Shown here in pieces: positions 52,017 to 61,423 of a stretch of DNA of 64,000 bases (position 1 is the first letter of the stretch; each line of letters begins with the position of its first letter). The stretch is from Hyphomicrobiales bacterium (GTDB lineage: Bacteria > Pseudomonadota > Alphaproteobacteria > Rhizobiales > Rhizobiaceae), in the NCBI GenBank assembly GCA_900473685.1, contig UCNE01000008.1, positions 124,001 to 188,000 of the forward strand, written 5' to 3'. The notes beneath the pieces are model-generated. The model searched no databases. It was not told the DNA's origin and worked only from the letters and a program-made list of their open reading frames with translations. The translations under genes were made by a program, and so were the position numbers.

Positions 52017-53432
52017 CTATCGGGAGGCGAGCATCTTCATCATCTGCTGGACATCGATCGACGCGAGGCCGAAATTCCGCTCGGTGAGATCCTTGAGTTT
52101 TTCGGCCGTCATCGCCACGGTCTCGCGAATCTGTTCCTCAGTATGCTGGCTGGTGATGAAAAACCGTAGGCGCGCCATGCCTTCCGGGACGGCCGGATGA
52201 ATGATCGGCAGTGCGTTGATGCCGGCTGCAAGAAGATCGTTCGACAGTTGCACCGCGCGAAGTGAATCGCCAACTAGGACAGGAACCACCGAAAAGCCCG
52301 CGCTCAGGCCCGTATCCAGACCAGCTTCCTGGGCAAGCTTCAGGAACAGCGCGCCATTGCGCCTCAAGGCATCGACGCGCTCCGGCTCGCCTTCCAGAAT
52401 ATCCAGGCTGGCAATGGCCGATGCGGTGAGGACCGGTGCAAGGCCGACGCTGTAGACGAAACCGCCAGCGGTTGCCTTGAGCACGGCCGCAAGAGCACCG
52501 CTGCCAGCGATATAGCCACCGCAACTCGATGTCGTCTTGGAGAGCGTACCCATCCAGATGTCGACCTGGCGTGGATCAATGCCGAAATGTTCGAACGTGC
52601 CTTTGCCGCGCTTGCCGAGAATGCCGAGCGAATGCGCTTCGTCGACCATCAGCCAGAAGCCGTATTCCGCCTTCAGCTTCATGATCGCCGGCAGGTTGGC
52701 AATATCGCCGTCCATGGAATAGACGCCTTCGACGATCACCAGAATACGGCGATAGTCGCCTGCGACCGTGCGCAGCACGTGCTCCAGATCGTTTGCGTCA
52801 TTGTGCTTGAACAGCCGGCGGGTGGCGCCGGAGAGCTTGATGCCGGCAAGTGCGCTGTTATGAATGAACTCGTCATGCACGACGAGGTCCTTTGGACCCA
52901 TCAGGCAACTGATCGCCGCGACATTGGTCAGATAGCCGCTGACGAAGCAGACCGACGCTTCAACGCCGTAGAAGGCGGCAATGCGCTCTTCCAGTTCGGC
53001 ATGGGCCGGGCGTTCGCCCGCCACGAGCCGGCTGGCGGATGCCGAGATGCCGAAGGTGCCGATGGTGTCGCGGGCCTGGGCCAGAACATGCGGATGGCGG
53101 TTGAGGCCGAGATAGTCATAGGATGCAAAGTTGATCAGCTTGCGTCCGTCGATCACCGTCGTGGCACCGGCTGCCGTCTGATGCGCCCGGTAGAACGGAT
53201 TGTCGATACCCAGCTGTTCGCTGGCAACCTTCTGAGTCTGGACCTGCTTGTATTCCGGCAGGTCCTCGAACCGTGTCTGCTTGCGCCGGACCGGCGGAGG
53301 AACGTCGCGTTCGGAACGAGCCATGCGGTTTCGCTCCGAGGACTGATGCGCATTGCGCATCTTGTCCAGAAGGTTTTCCTTCAGGCTACTGTTCATCTTC
53401 GAAACGGTGTTGCGTTCCTCGTTTTCGCTCAT
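52017..53432 (-). CDS. rkpG: Alpha-oxoamine synthase (RkpG)
   Basis: A 471-residue PLP enzyme of the group holding 8-amino-7-oxononanoate synthase, 2-amino-3-ketobutyrate ligase and serine palmitoyltransferase. After a charged N-terminal extension of about 90 residues come the core motifs INFASYDYLGLN, SRLVAGERPAHAELEE, HDEFIHNSALAG, VDEAHSLGILGKRGKG and the Schiff-base Lys299 in GTLSKTTSSCGGY. Such enzymes join an acyl thioester to an amino acid with loss of CO2. It overlaps the rkpA stop/start by ATGA, which suggests its acyl donor is the RkpA-bound chain. Confidence 0.93.
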   Translation of the reverse strand: MSENEERNTVSKMNSSLKENLLDKMRNAHQSSERNRMARSERDVPPPVRRKQTRFEDLPEYKQVQTQKVASEQLGIDNPFYRAHQTAAGATTVIDGRKLINFASYDYLGLNRHPHVLAQARDTIGTFGISASASRLVAGERPAHAELEERIAAFYGVEASVCFVSGYLTNVAAISCLMGPKDLVVHDEFIHNSALAGIKLSGATRRLFKHNDANDLEHVLRTVAGDYRRILVIVEGVYSMDGDIANLPAIMKLKAEYGFWLMVDEAHSLGILGKRGKGTFEHFGIDPRQVDIWMGTLSKTTSSCGGYIAGSGALAAVLKATAGGFVYSVGLAPVLTASAIASLDILEGEPERVDALRRNGALFLKLAQEAGLDTGLSAGFSVVPVLVGDSLRAVQLSNDLLAAGINALPIIHPAVPEGMARLRFFITSQHTEEQIRETVAMTAEKLKDLTERNFGLASIDVQQMMKMLASR

Positions 53433-56400
53433 TGGTTGACTGCCTTCTCCGTACCGTTGCCGGTATGGCGCTGGGCGAGTTCGTTGACGATCTTGTTGTC
53501 CGCTGGCTCGCTGTCTTCGTCGCTGCCGTGCTCCCGCTTGCTCACCTTGTCGTAGAGCTTGCGAGCGACATCACCAACGGTCGTATTGTCGGCAACGCCA
53601 CTCAACGGCATGTCAAAGCCGGTATTCTGCTGGAAGCTGATCCCCAGTTCAACGGCCATCAGGCTATCAAGACCGATTTCCTTGAGGATCTTGTTGCGCG
53701 AAATCGTGTCCTTCGACACGCGTAGGATCGCCGCGATTTCACCGGCGACCAGATCATAGAGGATATCCTCGGCCTCCTGCGGCGATTTTCCGTCGATCAT
53801 CGCCACCAGATCCATGCTCTTGCCGTCGCCGCCGGCCGTATGCTGGTCGGCCGTCCGCAGAATGACCTCGAACAGGGCATTGCGGACAACGGGCAGGTTG
53901 CGCGCCGCTGCCCAATCGAGCTCGGAGACCATGGCGACAGCGGCATCGACCGTGCCCGGATCGGAGCGGATGTAGCTCTCGACCTGATTGAGGGCGGCTT
54001 GCGCCTTCAAGGCCGTCTTGCCGATGCGCTTGGACAGGAGATCGTTGACGTCGGTATTTTGCGCCAGATACCCCTTGTCGGCGATCGCACCGAAACCGAT
54101 GGCGAGACCCGGCAGCCCCTCCAGCCGGCGTGCGCGGGCAAGGCCCTCGAGATAGCCATTGGCCGCCACGTAGTTTGCCTGGCCCGGATTGCCGACCAAT
54201 GTCGTTGCCGATGAGAACATGATGAAATGTTCGAGCGTATCGGCGCGTGTCAACCGGTCGAGAACGGCCGCCCCTTGTGCCTTGACCTCGATAACCGGGC
54301 GATTGCGCTCGCGGCTGAGATTGTTGATCAGGGCATCATCGAGAACCATGGCTGCATGAACAACGGTCTTCAGAGGGCCTATCTGGCGAAGCGCCTTCAA
54401 CAGGGCGTCGGCAGCGGTCTCGTCGGTCACGTCGCAGGCATGAATGGTCGCCGCGACGCCCATGTTTTCCCAGCGCTTGATCAGTTCAAGGGTTTCGATA
54501 TCGGCAATGCCGCGGCGGGTAGCGAGCGCGATGTTGCGTGCGCCCTTTTCAACCAGCCAGTTGGCAGCGGCAAGACCGAACCCACCAATCCCGCCAACGA
54601 CCAGATGTACACCGTGACTATCGACCGACATGCGGCCGGCGGGCTTGTTGGAAACTTCATCGCGCCCTGCAACAGGCGGCAGCACGACGATCTTGCCGAT
54701 ATGGCCGGCATTCTGCATCAGCCGGAAAGCGTTGCCGATTTCGTCGAAACCAAAGGCACGGTAGGGCAGCGGCACAAGCTTGCCTTCTTCGAACAAAGCC
54801 CCGATTTCGGTGAAAATACGCTTTGTCAGATCCGGTGCGTTGACCAGCAACTGGTCGGCGTCGATACCAAAATAGCTGATATTGCGGCGGAACGGTCGAA
54901 GGCCGATCTTGCTGTCACCGTAGTAGTCACGCTTGCCCAGTTCGAGGAAGCGGCCGAACGGCTTTACCAGCGACAGGCTCTGTTCCATGGCTTCGGCAAA
55001 CAGCGAATTCAGAACCAGGTCGACGCCTTCGCCGCCCGTTACGCCCCGAATGTCGTTGACGAATGCCAGAGAGCGCGAATCGAACACGTGATCGGCCCCG
55101 AGCATTTTCAGGAAACGGCGCTTTTCGCGCGTTCCCGCCGTGGCGATGACCTTGGCACCGGCAAGCTTGGCGACCTGCAGGGCCGCCAGACCGACGCCAC
55201 CGGCAGCGCCGTGGATCAGGATCGTTTCGCCGGCGCGAATGCGGCCAAGCTCGATCATCGCATAATAGGCCGTGAGGAAAGCAACCGGTACGGTTGCCGC
55301 CGCAACGGGGCTGACGGTTTCCGGCAGTCTGGCGACACCAGACCGTGAAACGACCACATGGGTGGAGAATGCGGCAGGGGCAATCGCCATCACGGCCTCG
55401 CCAACCGACAAGTCCTTGATGTTGCTACCAATGGCGACAACATGCCCCGAAAGTTCCATACCGATCGTCGCACCGGCAAAGCCGTCTTCCAGCGCTTCTT
55501 CCGGCAGCAGGCCCATGGCCCACATGACGTCGCGGAAGTTCAGACCGGTGGCTGCAACAGCGACCACAACATCGTCCGGGCCTGCTTGCGGAATCTCGGA
55601 CTGTTCCCAGGCAATGCTGCTGACCTGCGAACTGACGCGCTGGCGGATGGTCGCGGCCTTGAAGCCGGTTGTCTGGCGCAGGCCCTGGTCGACCGGACCG
55701 GGAACGGCGCGGATTTCCGAAAGCTGACCGCTTGTTCCGTCAAGCAGCCATTCGCGGTTTCCGCTGGTATCACCAAGCATCGAAATCGCTGCTACAAGCT
55801 GATTGCCGATTCCGGCTTTGAGGCCGGTAAAATCGAGCGAATGGATATCGAGGAAATCATACTCGTTCTGCAGCACGCGGGCGAATGCCCACAGACCGCT
55901 GTTGACGCTTGAGCCGGAGACGTCCTTGTCCCGCGACGCCAAGGTCACGGGCGCGCCACCTGGAGCAGCGATCACGAGGCGGGGGCGCTGATCGGCCGCT
56001 GGCTCCGCATGGGCATGATGCTGGCGCAATGCTTCGGCAAACGCGCTGAGCGACAGGACGCGATTCTGCAGGGCAGCCGAATCCTGGCTGCGGTCTTCAC
56101 TTGTGGCTGCCGACAGATAGACCGCCCGCACCGGCTTCTCGTTCAGGGCCTCGATCGCCTCGGCGATCTTATCCTTGTCAGCCTCAAAATCGCCTGTCAG
56201 CTGAACCTGAACAAGCGGTGCCTGAATGGCATCCTTTCCGGAAGGGAGCGCGTTATGCAGGCTCGAGACGGTCCCTTCGTGCAGAACGAGGATCGGGCTT
56301 GCAGCCTCTGCGGCCTGCGCGTCGGTAGTCTGACCATCGGCAAACTGGCCGCCTTGCGCCTCAACGGTGATGATGTTTCCATGCGACAGTTCACGGTCTT

Positions 56401-59400
56401 CGACCAGAATATTGCGCAGGCCCAGATCGGTCAGATCCTTTTGCCATTGCGTGACCGTCGCCAGCTTGCCGATCGGAAACTCGACGGCCTGGGTGCGGGC
56501 AAACCAGCTTTCGGTCAAGCCGAAGGCAAAGTCGCTGAACACCGTCGGTGCGTTGGTTGCGGCGATAAGCGCGCCGTTTTCCCGCAGGCAGACACGCAAC
56601 GCGTTGCGGATGGCGCCGTCTTCGTCGATCAACGTGAAAATCGTATCCGAGGCGCTGACAACGAGATCGAACAGCGGAAGTGTTGCGAACGCATCCTTTT
56701 TCAGAACGCGGACATGGGCATCGTCTTCGAAGGCGATTTCCAGGTTGCGCTGGGCATTTTCGCGCGGTTCGACGACGATCAGGCTGGCATTGTGCTTTGC
56801 CGCCAGCGTTGCGAGCTTGCGGGTGAAGCCAGCAGAGATGGTGCCTGCCTCGACGATCCGCAGATCGGATTTGCCACCTTCGCTGGTCAGCGCCTTTTCG
56901 ACCGCCGCGAGAACCAGATCCATGCGCTGTCGCGTGGATTCGGAGTGAACGGTCTGGTGGTCAAGCGTTGCGTCGCTGATGAAGTTCTGCGGCTTGGTTG
57001 CCACGTCGCTGTCGCTGCCGGATATCTCCGAAGCAAAGAGGCTGTCGATGCGGTCAAGTGCTTCCGCGTAGGAATTGTTGATCAGCACGGTTTCCACGGC
57101 GCGCTCGGAGCGTTCGCCATAGAGTTCCTTGAGGATGTCGCCGACGGGCGGAAGCGAAAACTCGGGCGCGATCTTCCAGCTGCCCGCCCTGTGTTCGCAC
57201 AAGCCGGCATCTTCGAGAACGTAGAGGCAATTGGCGAGGAAACAGCGAAAGGCAAAATCGCCCGGTAGTGATCGTGTATCGACCGTGGCGGTGCCTTTGC
57301 CAAGCTTGAGCGCGATTTCGTGGCACGCACGGTAGATCGCCGCGTTGAACAGAAGCGTCGTATTGTCGATACCGGTTTCGTCTGTCTTAGCAAGCAGCGG
57401 CAGAGGCAGCGCATGTGAACGTCCAAGCGCCGCAAGCGGTGCGGCCCGATCGGATGGCACAGCCTCGTAGTGAAACGACAGCATGTCCAGTGTCTTGTGC
57501 TGGCGCAGATAGGTCCGGCGGAAGCGGCAATCATCGAATGTCGCGATGACTTCGCCGCCCTTGCCGAAGAAACGGAACTTCGCCTTGATCGAATTGGCGC
57601 TGATGCGCTCGATCTCGACCAGTGCCCGCTTGACGGTCAAACCGGAATTGGTCAGGCGCACGGAACCGAAGCGCACCGGAATATAGGGCGCCCCGCCGGC
57701 CTCGCCGGTGAAGCGGTCGAACAGCGCCACCAATCCATGGAACGTTGCGTCCACGGAAATCGGGTTGAGGCTGTAGGAGACGAACGGATTGCCCGCAGTC
57801 TCGGGCTCTTTCAGCTCGACATCAATGAAACGGTCGCCGTAAGAGACGGCCTTGGCCATCAACTGGAAGCGCGGACCGTAGTCCAGGCCGAACTGACGGG
57901 CAGTCTCGTAGGCTTTTCCGGGTGTGACGGTCGCTGTCTTTTCGAGGCCGGCAAAGGTATTCCCGGGAGTGATGGCGTCGGCCGGGATCGGCTTGCGGCT
58001 TCTCGCCACCGCGTGCACCGTCCAGTCGTCTTCCGAAAGGCGCTCGCGAGAGCGGATTTCGATATCGCCGGTTTCCGGAGACAGGATGGTCGAGAGCTCC
58101 ATCATCCGGTTGTCGGCCAGTTCCAGCGGCCGGACAATCTCCAGATTGGTGATGTCGACCTCTGTGCTGCCATAGTATTGCTGCGCAGCGGAGATTGCGA
58201 TCTCGATGAAGCCGCTGCCCGGCAGGATAGCCTTGCCGTCGACGATATGTTCCGCCAGATCCGGGAACAGATGCGCGTCGACATGGTTCTTCCAGCTGCC
58301 GCTGTTGAGATCTGCCCGCCAGCCTGCCAGCGTATACGGAGTCTTGGAGCCGCGGCCGAACAGGTCGGCGGCGTCGCTCGTTGATGCCGGGCGCAGTTCG
58401 GTTTGTTCGAACGGCAGGTTTGGCAGACGGACAAAGGCGTTGCGCTTGCCGAACAGGCGCGTTTCGTCGAATGCGGCGCCATGGGCGATCGCACGCGCCA
58501 TGGCGCGCGAGATGGGGTCCTGGCCCTTTTCGCCGGCATCGCGCAGCAAGGTCGCAACGACGGTGCCGGGGATCGATGCCTGCTTGACCGTTTCCTTGAG
58601 GTAGGACGAGAGGATCGGGCGCGGCGAAATTTCGATGAACAGGCTGCAGCCAAGTTCGATGGCGGCTTCTGTCGCTGCCTGGAAGCGAACCGGTTCGCGG
58701 ACGTTCTTCCACCAGTAATCCGGATCCAGCTGCGTTCCGTCCATCCGCTCGCCGGTGACCGTGGACAGATAGGCAAGTTCGGACTTACGCGGTGCGATAT
58801 CAGGGATATCGGCGAGGAAGGCCTTCTTGGCCCGGTCGATGATCGGATGATGGAATGGGTAGTTGATGTCGAGTATCTGGACCGGGATCTTTGCTTTGCG
58901 CGCCGCGTCGCGGAAGGCAGAGACCTCGTTTGCCGGGCCTGAAATCGTTACCGAATTATGGGCGTTGATGGCTGCGACGCAGACCTGGTCAAGGCCGCGC
59001 GCCTTGGCAAAGGCAAGCGCTGCTTCTTCGCCGAGCATTGCCGCCGCCATGGTGCCTTGTCCGGCCAGGAGATCCTGGTGCAGAGAACGTTTGGCAACGA
59101 TCGATACGGCATCGACGAGCGAAAGGGCGCCGGCGGCATAGGCGGCGGCGATTTCACCGACGGAATGGCCGAAAACCGCTGTCGGCTTGATGCCCATGGC
59201 AACGAGCGAATCCGACAGTGCGGCCTGGACCGCAAACAGTAGCGGCTGGGCAAATTTCGTGTCGGACAATTTCTTGTCCAGATCCGGATCTGTCAGCAGA
59301 TCTGTCAGCACGATGTCCGAATGGAACTTGAACAACGCGCTGACGGAGGTGAAACACTGGCGGAAATGCAGGTTTTCGCGGAACGCCTCGACACCCATGC

Positions 59401-61012
59401 CGGCCCATTGGGAGCCGTTGCCGGAAAAGACGAATGCAACCTTGGCATCCTTCGTTACCGCTTCGCCGGTTTCACCGATATCGGATGCCGGTTTTTCAAG
59501 ATGGCTGGCAATCGCGCGGATGATGTCTTCCGGATGGTCGCTGCGCGCCGCAAAACGATGGCGCATCTGCGTACGGTTGGCGCCGGACGCGGCGATGACA
59601 GCCCGTGCCTCATCCTTGGATGTCTTGGCAAATGTCGACTTGTACGACTTCAGCAATTCCTCGAGGCTGCCGACGGTATGGGCGCTTGCCATGAAGACAT
59701 GACCGGCGGAGGCGTTGCGGCTGCGCTCGTCCTGAACGGGATCCGGATCGCTGATGACGACATGGGCATTGGCGCCGCCGAAGCCGAAGGAGTTGATGCC
59801 GGCAAGGCGCGCGCGCTTGCCGCGCAGCAGTTCGATCGGGTTGGCGGTAACGCGGACATTCAAGCCATCGAAGTCGATGTTCTCGTTCGGCGTTTCGAAA
59901 TGCAGCGATGCCGGCAGGTAATTGTTCTCAAGGGCCATGACCGCCTTGAGCATACCGAACAGGCCGGAGGCCGGCTCGGTATGGCCGATATTCGACTTGA
60001 TCGAGCCGATCGGTACCGGCGCGCGCCGGTTGGCGCCGATCACCGTGCCGATCGACCAGACTTCGGAGGGGTCGCCGACCTTGGTTCCGGTCCCATGGCC
60101 TTCGACGAAGGCAACCTGGTTGGAATCGATGCTGTTGCCCTCATAGATTGAGCGCAGCAGATTGGCCTGGGCCTCGCGCGACGGCAGCGAAATACCGTTG
60201 GTGCGCCCGGCTGAATTGACGCCGGTCGCGACGATCTTGGCGTAGCTGCGGTCTTTCTCTTGCCGTGCCCTGTCGGAACGACGCAGAATGAAGACGACGC
60301 CGCCTTCAGCGCGGACATAGCCGGACCCGTCATTGTCGTAGGCGCGGCAGAGCCCTTCGGCCGAAAGCATGCGCGCCTGCGCAAAGCCGACGAAGGGAAG
60401 CGGATGGGCAAGCACATTGACGCCGCCAACGATCGCCGTATCGATCTCGCCGTCGTTCAGCGCACGCATGGCCTGGTCGAGCGCGACCAGCGACGAGGAG
60501 CAGGCGGTATCGACCGTCATGCTCGGGCCACTCAGGCCGAAAATGTGGGAAATACGGTTGGAAACGATCGAAAGTGTGTTGCCCGTCATGAAATACGGGC
60601 CGGCCGCCGCCGGGTCTTCGACGGTCAGGTTGGCGTGGTCGAGGCTGGATGCACCGATATAGACGCCGACATTTTCGCCGTGCAGCGAGGGGATGGCAAT
60701 GTTTGCGTCTTCAAGCGCGCGCCAGGCCAGTTGCAACAGGACACGCTGCTGCGGATCCATATGCATGGCTTCGCGCTGCGACATGCCGAAGGCAGCCGGG
60801 TCGAAATCATAGATACTATCGAGCACGCCGGCGGCGAACGAATAGGTCTTGCCCGGATTGCCGATGACAGGATGCCAAAAGCGTGCAAGGTCCCAGCGGT
60901 CTGACGGAATACGCGTGACCGTGCATTTGCCCTGGCGCAAGATTCGAAACAACGCCTGCGGCGAATTCGCTCCAGGGGCGAGACATGCGCGCCCTATGAT
61001 TTCAACTGTCAT
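53429..61012 (-). CDS. rkpA: Reducing type I polyketide/fatty acid synthase (RkpA)
   Basis: A 2527-residue synthase. In order: ketosynthase (1-430; Cys171 in DTACSSS, His in EGHGTGT and SNIGHTEP), acyltransferase (about 530-850; Ser617 in GHSVGEIAAA; YPFHHP suggests malonyl-CoA), dehydratase (about 890-1180; His922 in HIVDGKAILPGSG, Asp1088 in VDATFHG), a methyltransferase-like region (about 1350-1510) whose motif EAGTISAG is degenerate, enoylreductase (about 1795-2105; HGAAGGVGLA), ketoreductase (about 2135-2340; Tyr2281) and carrier protein (Ser2450 in GLDSLMA). There is no thioesterase. It should act iteratively and make a saturated chain for capsule assembly. No good ribosome site precedes the ATG. 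Confidence 0.95.
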   Translation of the reverse strand: MTVEIIGRACLAPGANSPQALFRILRQGKCTVTRIPSDRWDLARFWHPVIGNPGKTYSFAAGVLDSIYDFDPAAFGMSQREAMHMDPQQRVLLQLAWRALEDANIAIPSLHGENVGVYIGASSLDHANLTVEDPAAAGPYFMTGNTLSIVSNRISHIFGLSGPSMTVDTACSSSLVALDQAMRALNDGEIDTAIVGGVNVLAHPLPFVGFAQARMLSAEGLCRAYDNDGSGYVRAEGGVVFILRRSDRARQEKDRSYAKIVATGVNSAGRTNGISLPSREAQANLLRSIYEGNSIDSNQVAFVEGHGTGTKVGDPSEVWSIGTVIGANRRAPVPIGSIKSNIGHTEPASGLFGMLKAVMALENNYLPASLHFETPNENIDFDGLNVRVTANPIELLRGKRARLAGINSFGFGGANAHVVISDPDPVQDERSRNASAGHVFMASAHTVGSLEELLKSYKSTFAKTSKDEARAVIAASGANRTQMRHRFAARSDHPEDIIRAIASHLEKPASDIGETGEAVTKDAKVAFVFSGNGSQWAGMGVEAFRENLHFRQCFTSVSALFKFHSDIVLTDLLTDPDLDKKLSDTKFAQPLLFAVQAALSDSLVAMGIKPTAVFGHSVGEIAAAYAAGALSLVDAVSIVAKRSLHQDLLAGQGTMAAAMLGEEAALAFAKARGLDQVCVAAINAHNSVTISGPANEVSAFRDAARKAKIPVQILDINYPFHHPIIDRAKKAFLADIPDIAPRKSELAYLSTVTGERMDGTQLDPDYWWKNVREPVRFQAATEAAIELGCSLFIEISPRPILSSYLKETVKQASIPGTVVATLLRDAGEKGQDPISRAMARAIAHGAAFDETRLFGKRNAFVRLPNLPFEQTELRPASTSDAADLFGRGSKTPYTLAGWRADLNSGSWKNHVDAHLFPDLAEHIVDGKAILPGSGFIEIAISAAQQYYGSTEVDITNLEIVRPLELADNRMMELSTILSPETGDIEIRSRERLSEDDWTVHAVARSRKPIPADAITPGNTFAGLEKTATVTPGKAYETARQFGLDYGPRFQLMAKAVSYGDRFIDVELKEPETAGNPFVSYSLNPISVDATFHGLVALFDRFTGEAGGAPYIPVRFGSVRLTNSGLTVKRALVEIERISANSIKAKFRFFGKGGEVIATFDDCRFRRTYLRQHKTLDMLSFHYEAVPSDRAAPLAALGRSHALPLPLLAKTDETGIDNTTLLFNAAIYRACHEIALKLGKGTATVDTRSLPGDFAFRCFLANCLYVLEDAGLCEHRAGSWKIAPEFSLPPVGDILKELYGERSERAVETVLINNSYAEALDRIDSLFASEISGSDSDVATKPQNFISDATLDHQTVHSESTRQRMDLVLAAVEKALTSEGGKSDLRIVEAGTISAGFTRKLATLAAKHNASLIVVEPRENAQRNLEIAFEDDAHVRVLKKDAFATLPLFDLVVSASDTIFTLIDEDGAIRNALRVCLRENGALIAATNAPTVFSDFAFGLTESWFARTQAVEFPIGKLATVTQWQKDLTDLGLRNILVEDRELSHGNIITVEAQGGQFADGQTTDAQAAEAASPILVLHEGTVSSLHNALPSGKDAIQAPLVQVQLTGDFEADKDKIAEAIEALNEKPVRAVYLSAATSEDRSQDSAALQNRVLSLSAFAEALRQHHAHAEPAADQRPRLVIAAPGGAPVTLASRDKDVSGSSVNSGLWAFARVLQNEYDFLDIHSLDFTGLKAGIGNQLVAAISMLGDTSGNREWLLDGTSGQLSEIRAVPGPVDQGLRQTTGFKAATIRQRVSSQVSSIAWEQSEIPQAGPDDVVVAVAATGLNFRDVMWAMGLLPEEALEDGFAGATIGMELSGHVVAIGSNIKDLSVGEAVMAIAPAAFSTHVVVSRSGVARLPETVSPVAAATVPVAFLTAYYAMIELGRIRAGETILIHGAAGGVGLAALQVAKLAGAKVIATAGTREKRRFLKMLGADHVFDSRSLAFVNDIRGVTGGEGVDLVLNSLFAEAMEQSLSLVKPFGRFLELGKRDYYGDSKIGLRPFRRNISYFGIDADQLLVNAPDLTKRIFTEIGALFEEGKLVPLPYRAFGFDEIGNAFRLMQNAGHIGKIVVLPPVAGRDEVSNKPAGRMSVDSHGVHLVVGGIGGFGLAAANWLVEKGARNIALATRRGIADIETLELIKRWENMGVAATIHACDVTDETAADALLKALRQIGPLKTVVHAAMVLDDALINNLSRERNRPVIEVKAQGAAVLDRLTRADTLEHFIMFSSATTLVGNPGQANYVAANGYLEGLARARRLEGLPGLAIGFGAIADKGYLAQNTDVNDLLSKRIGKTALKAQAALNQVESYIRSDPGTVDAAVAMVSELDWAAARNLPVVRNALFEVILRTADQHTAGGDGKSMDLVAMIDGKSPQEAEDILYDLVAGEIAAILRVSKDTISRNKILKEIGLDSLMAVELGISFQQNTGFDMPLSGVADNTTVGDVARKLYDKVSKREHGSDEDSEPADNKIVNELAQRHTGNGTEKAVNQ

Positions 61013-61423
61013 ATTTTATCGAACGCTCTAAACTGCTGTGAATTATCTTGCTGATTGCACTTGATACGCGAAAAAGCAACCGGAACTTCTTCCCCAGGCC
61101 TGCAGATCATCTCGTCGTTTCTTGGATGTCGGCTATATTAGTAGCTTTTAAAATCATGTTCACGAGGTTTCAACCCTTTCGTGGGAACATACACGGGCTA
61201 TGGCGCGGTCCAAAACAATTAACAAGACAGGCCGTAACCGTTGTGAAGGACCTATTGCCAGAAAGGCGCACTGCAAATTATTTGAGCGGATGCGGCCGTG
61301 AATGGCTTGTTGTGGGGCAATGATTGTGCTTTTCAAGGGGCGATCGGGATTCCGGTTATTAGAATGCAGCGGCACCGTTGGTATTTCAAATGCCAAAATA
61401 GGGTCGATTTCGGAGTGCGTTAA
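61013..61423. promoter_or_regulatory. Divergent control region between rkpA and kpsD
   Basis: This 411-base region separates two divergent capsule transcripts and is clearly richer in A and T than the genes around it, especially 61050-61160 and 61250-61420. It should carry the promoters of rkpA and kpsD. A 91-codon open frame on the plus strand (61048-61323) has no recognisable domain and unusual composition, so I do not call it. I could not identify a clear -35/-10 pair or operator with confidence. Confidence 0.5.

Noticed and set aside
61048..61323. 91-codon open frame upstream of kpsD
   Set aside because: Lies in an AT-rich control region, lacks a domain and has poor ribosome-site support.
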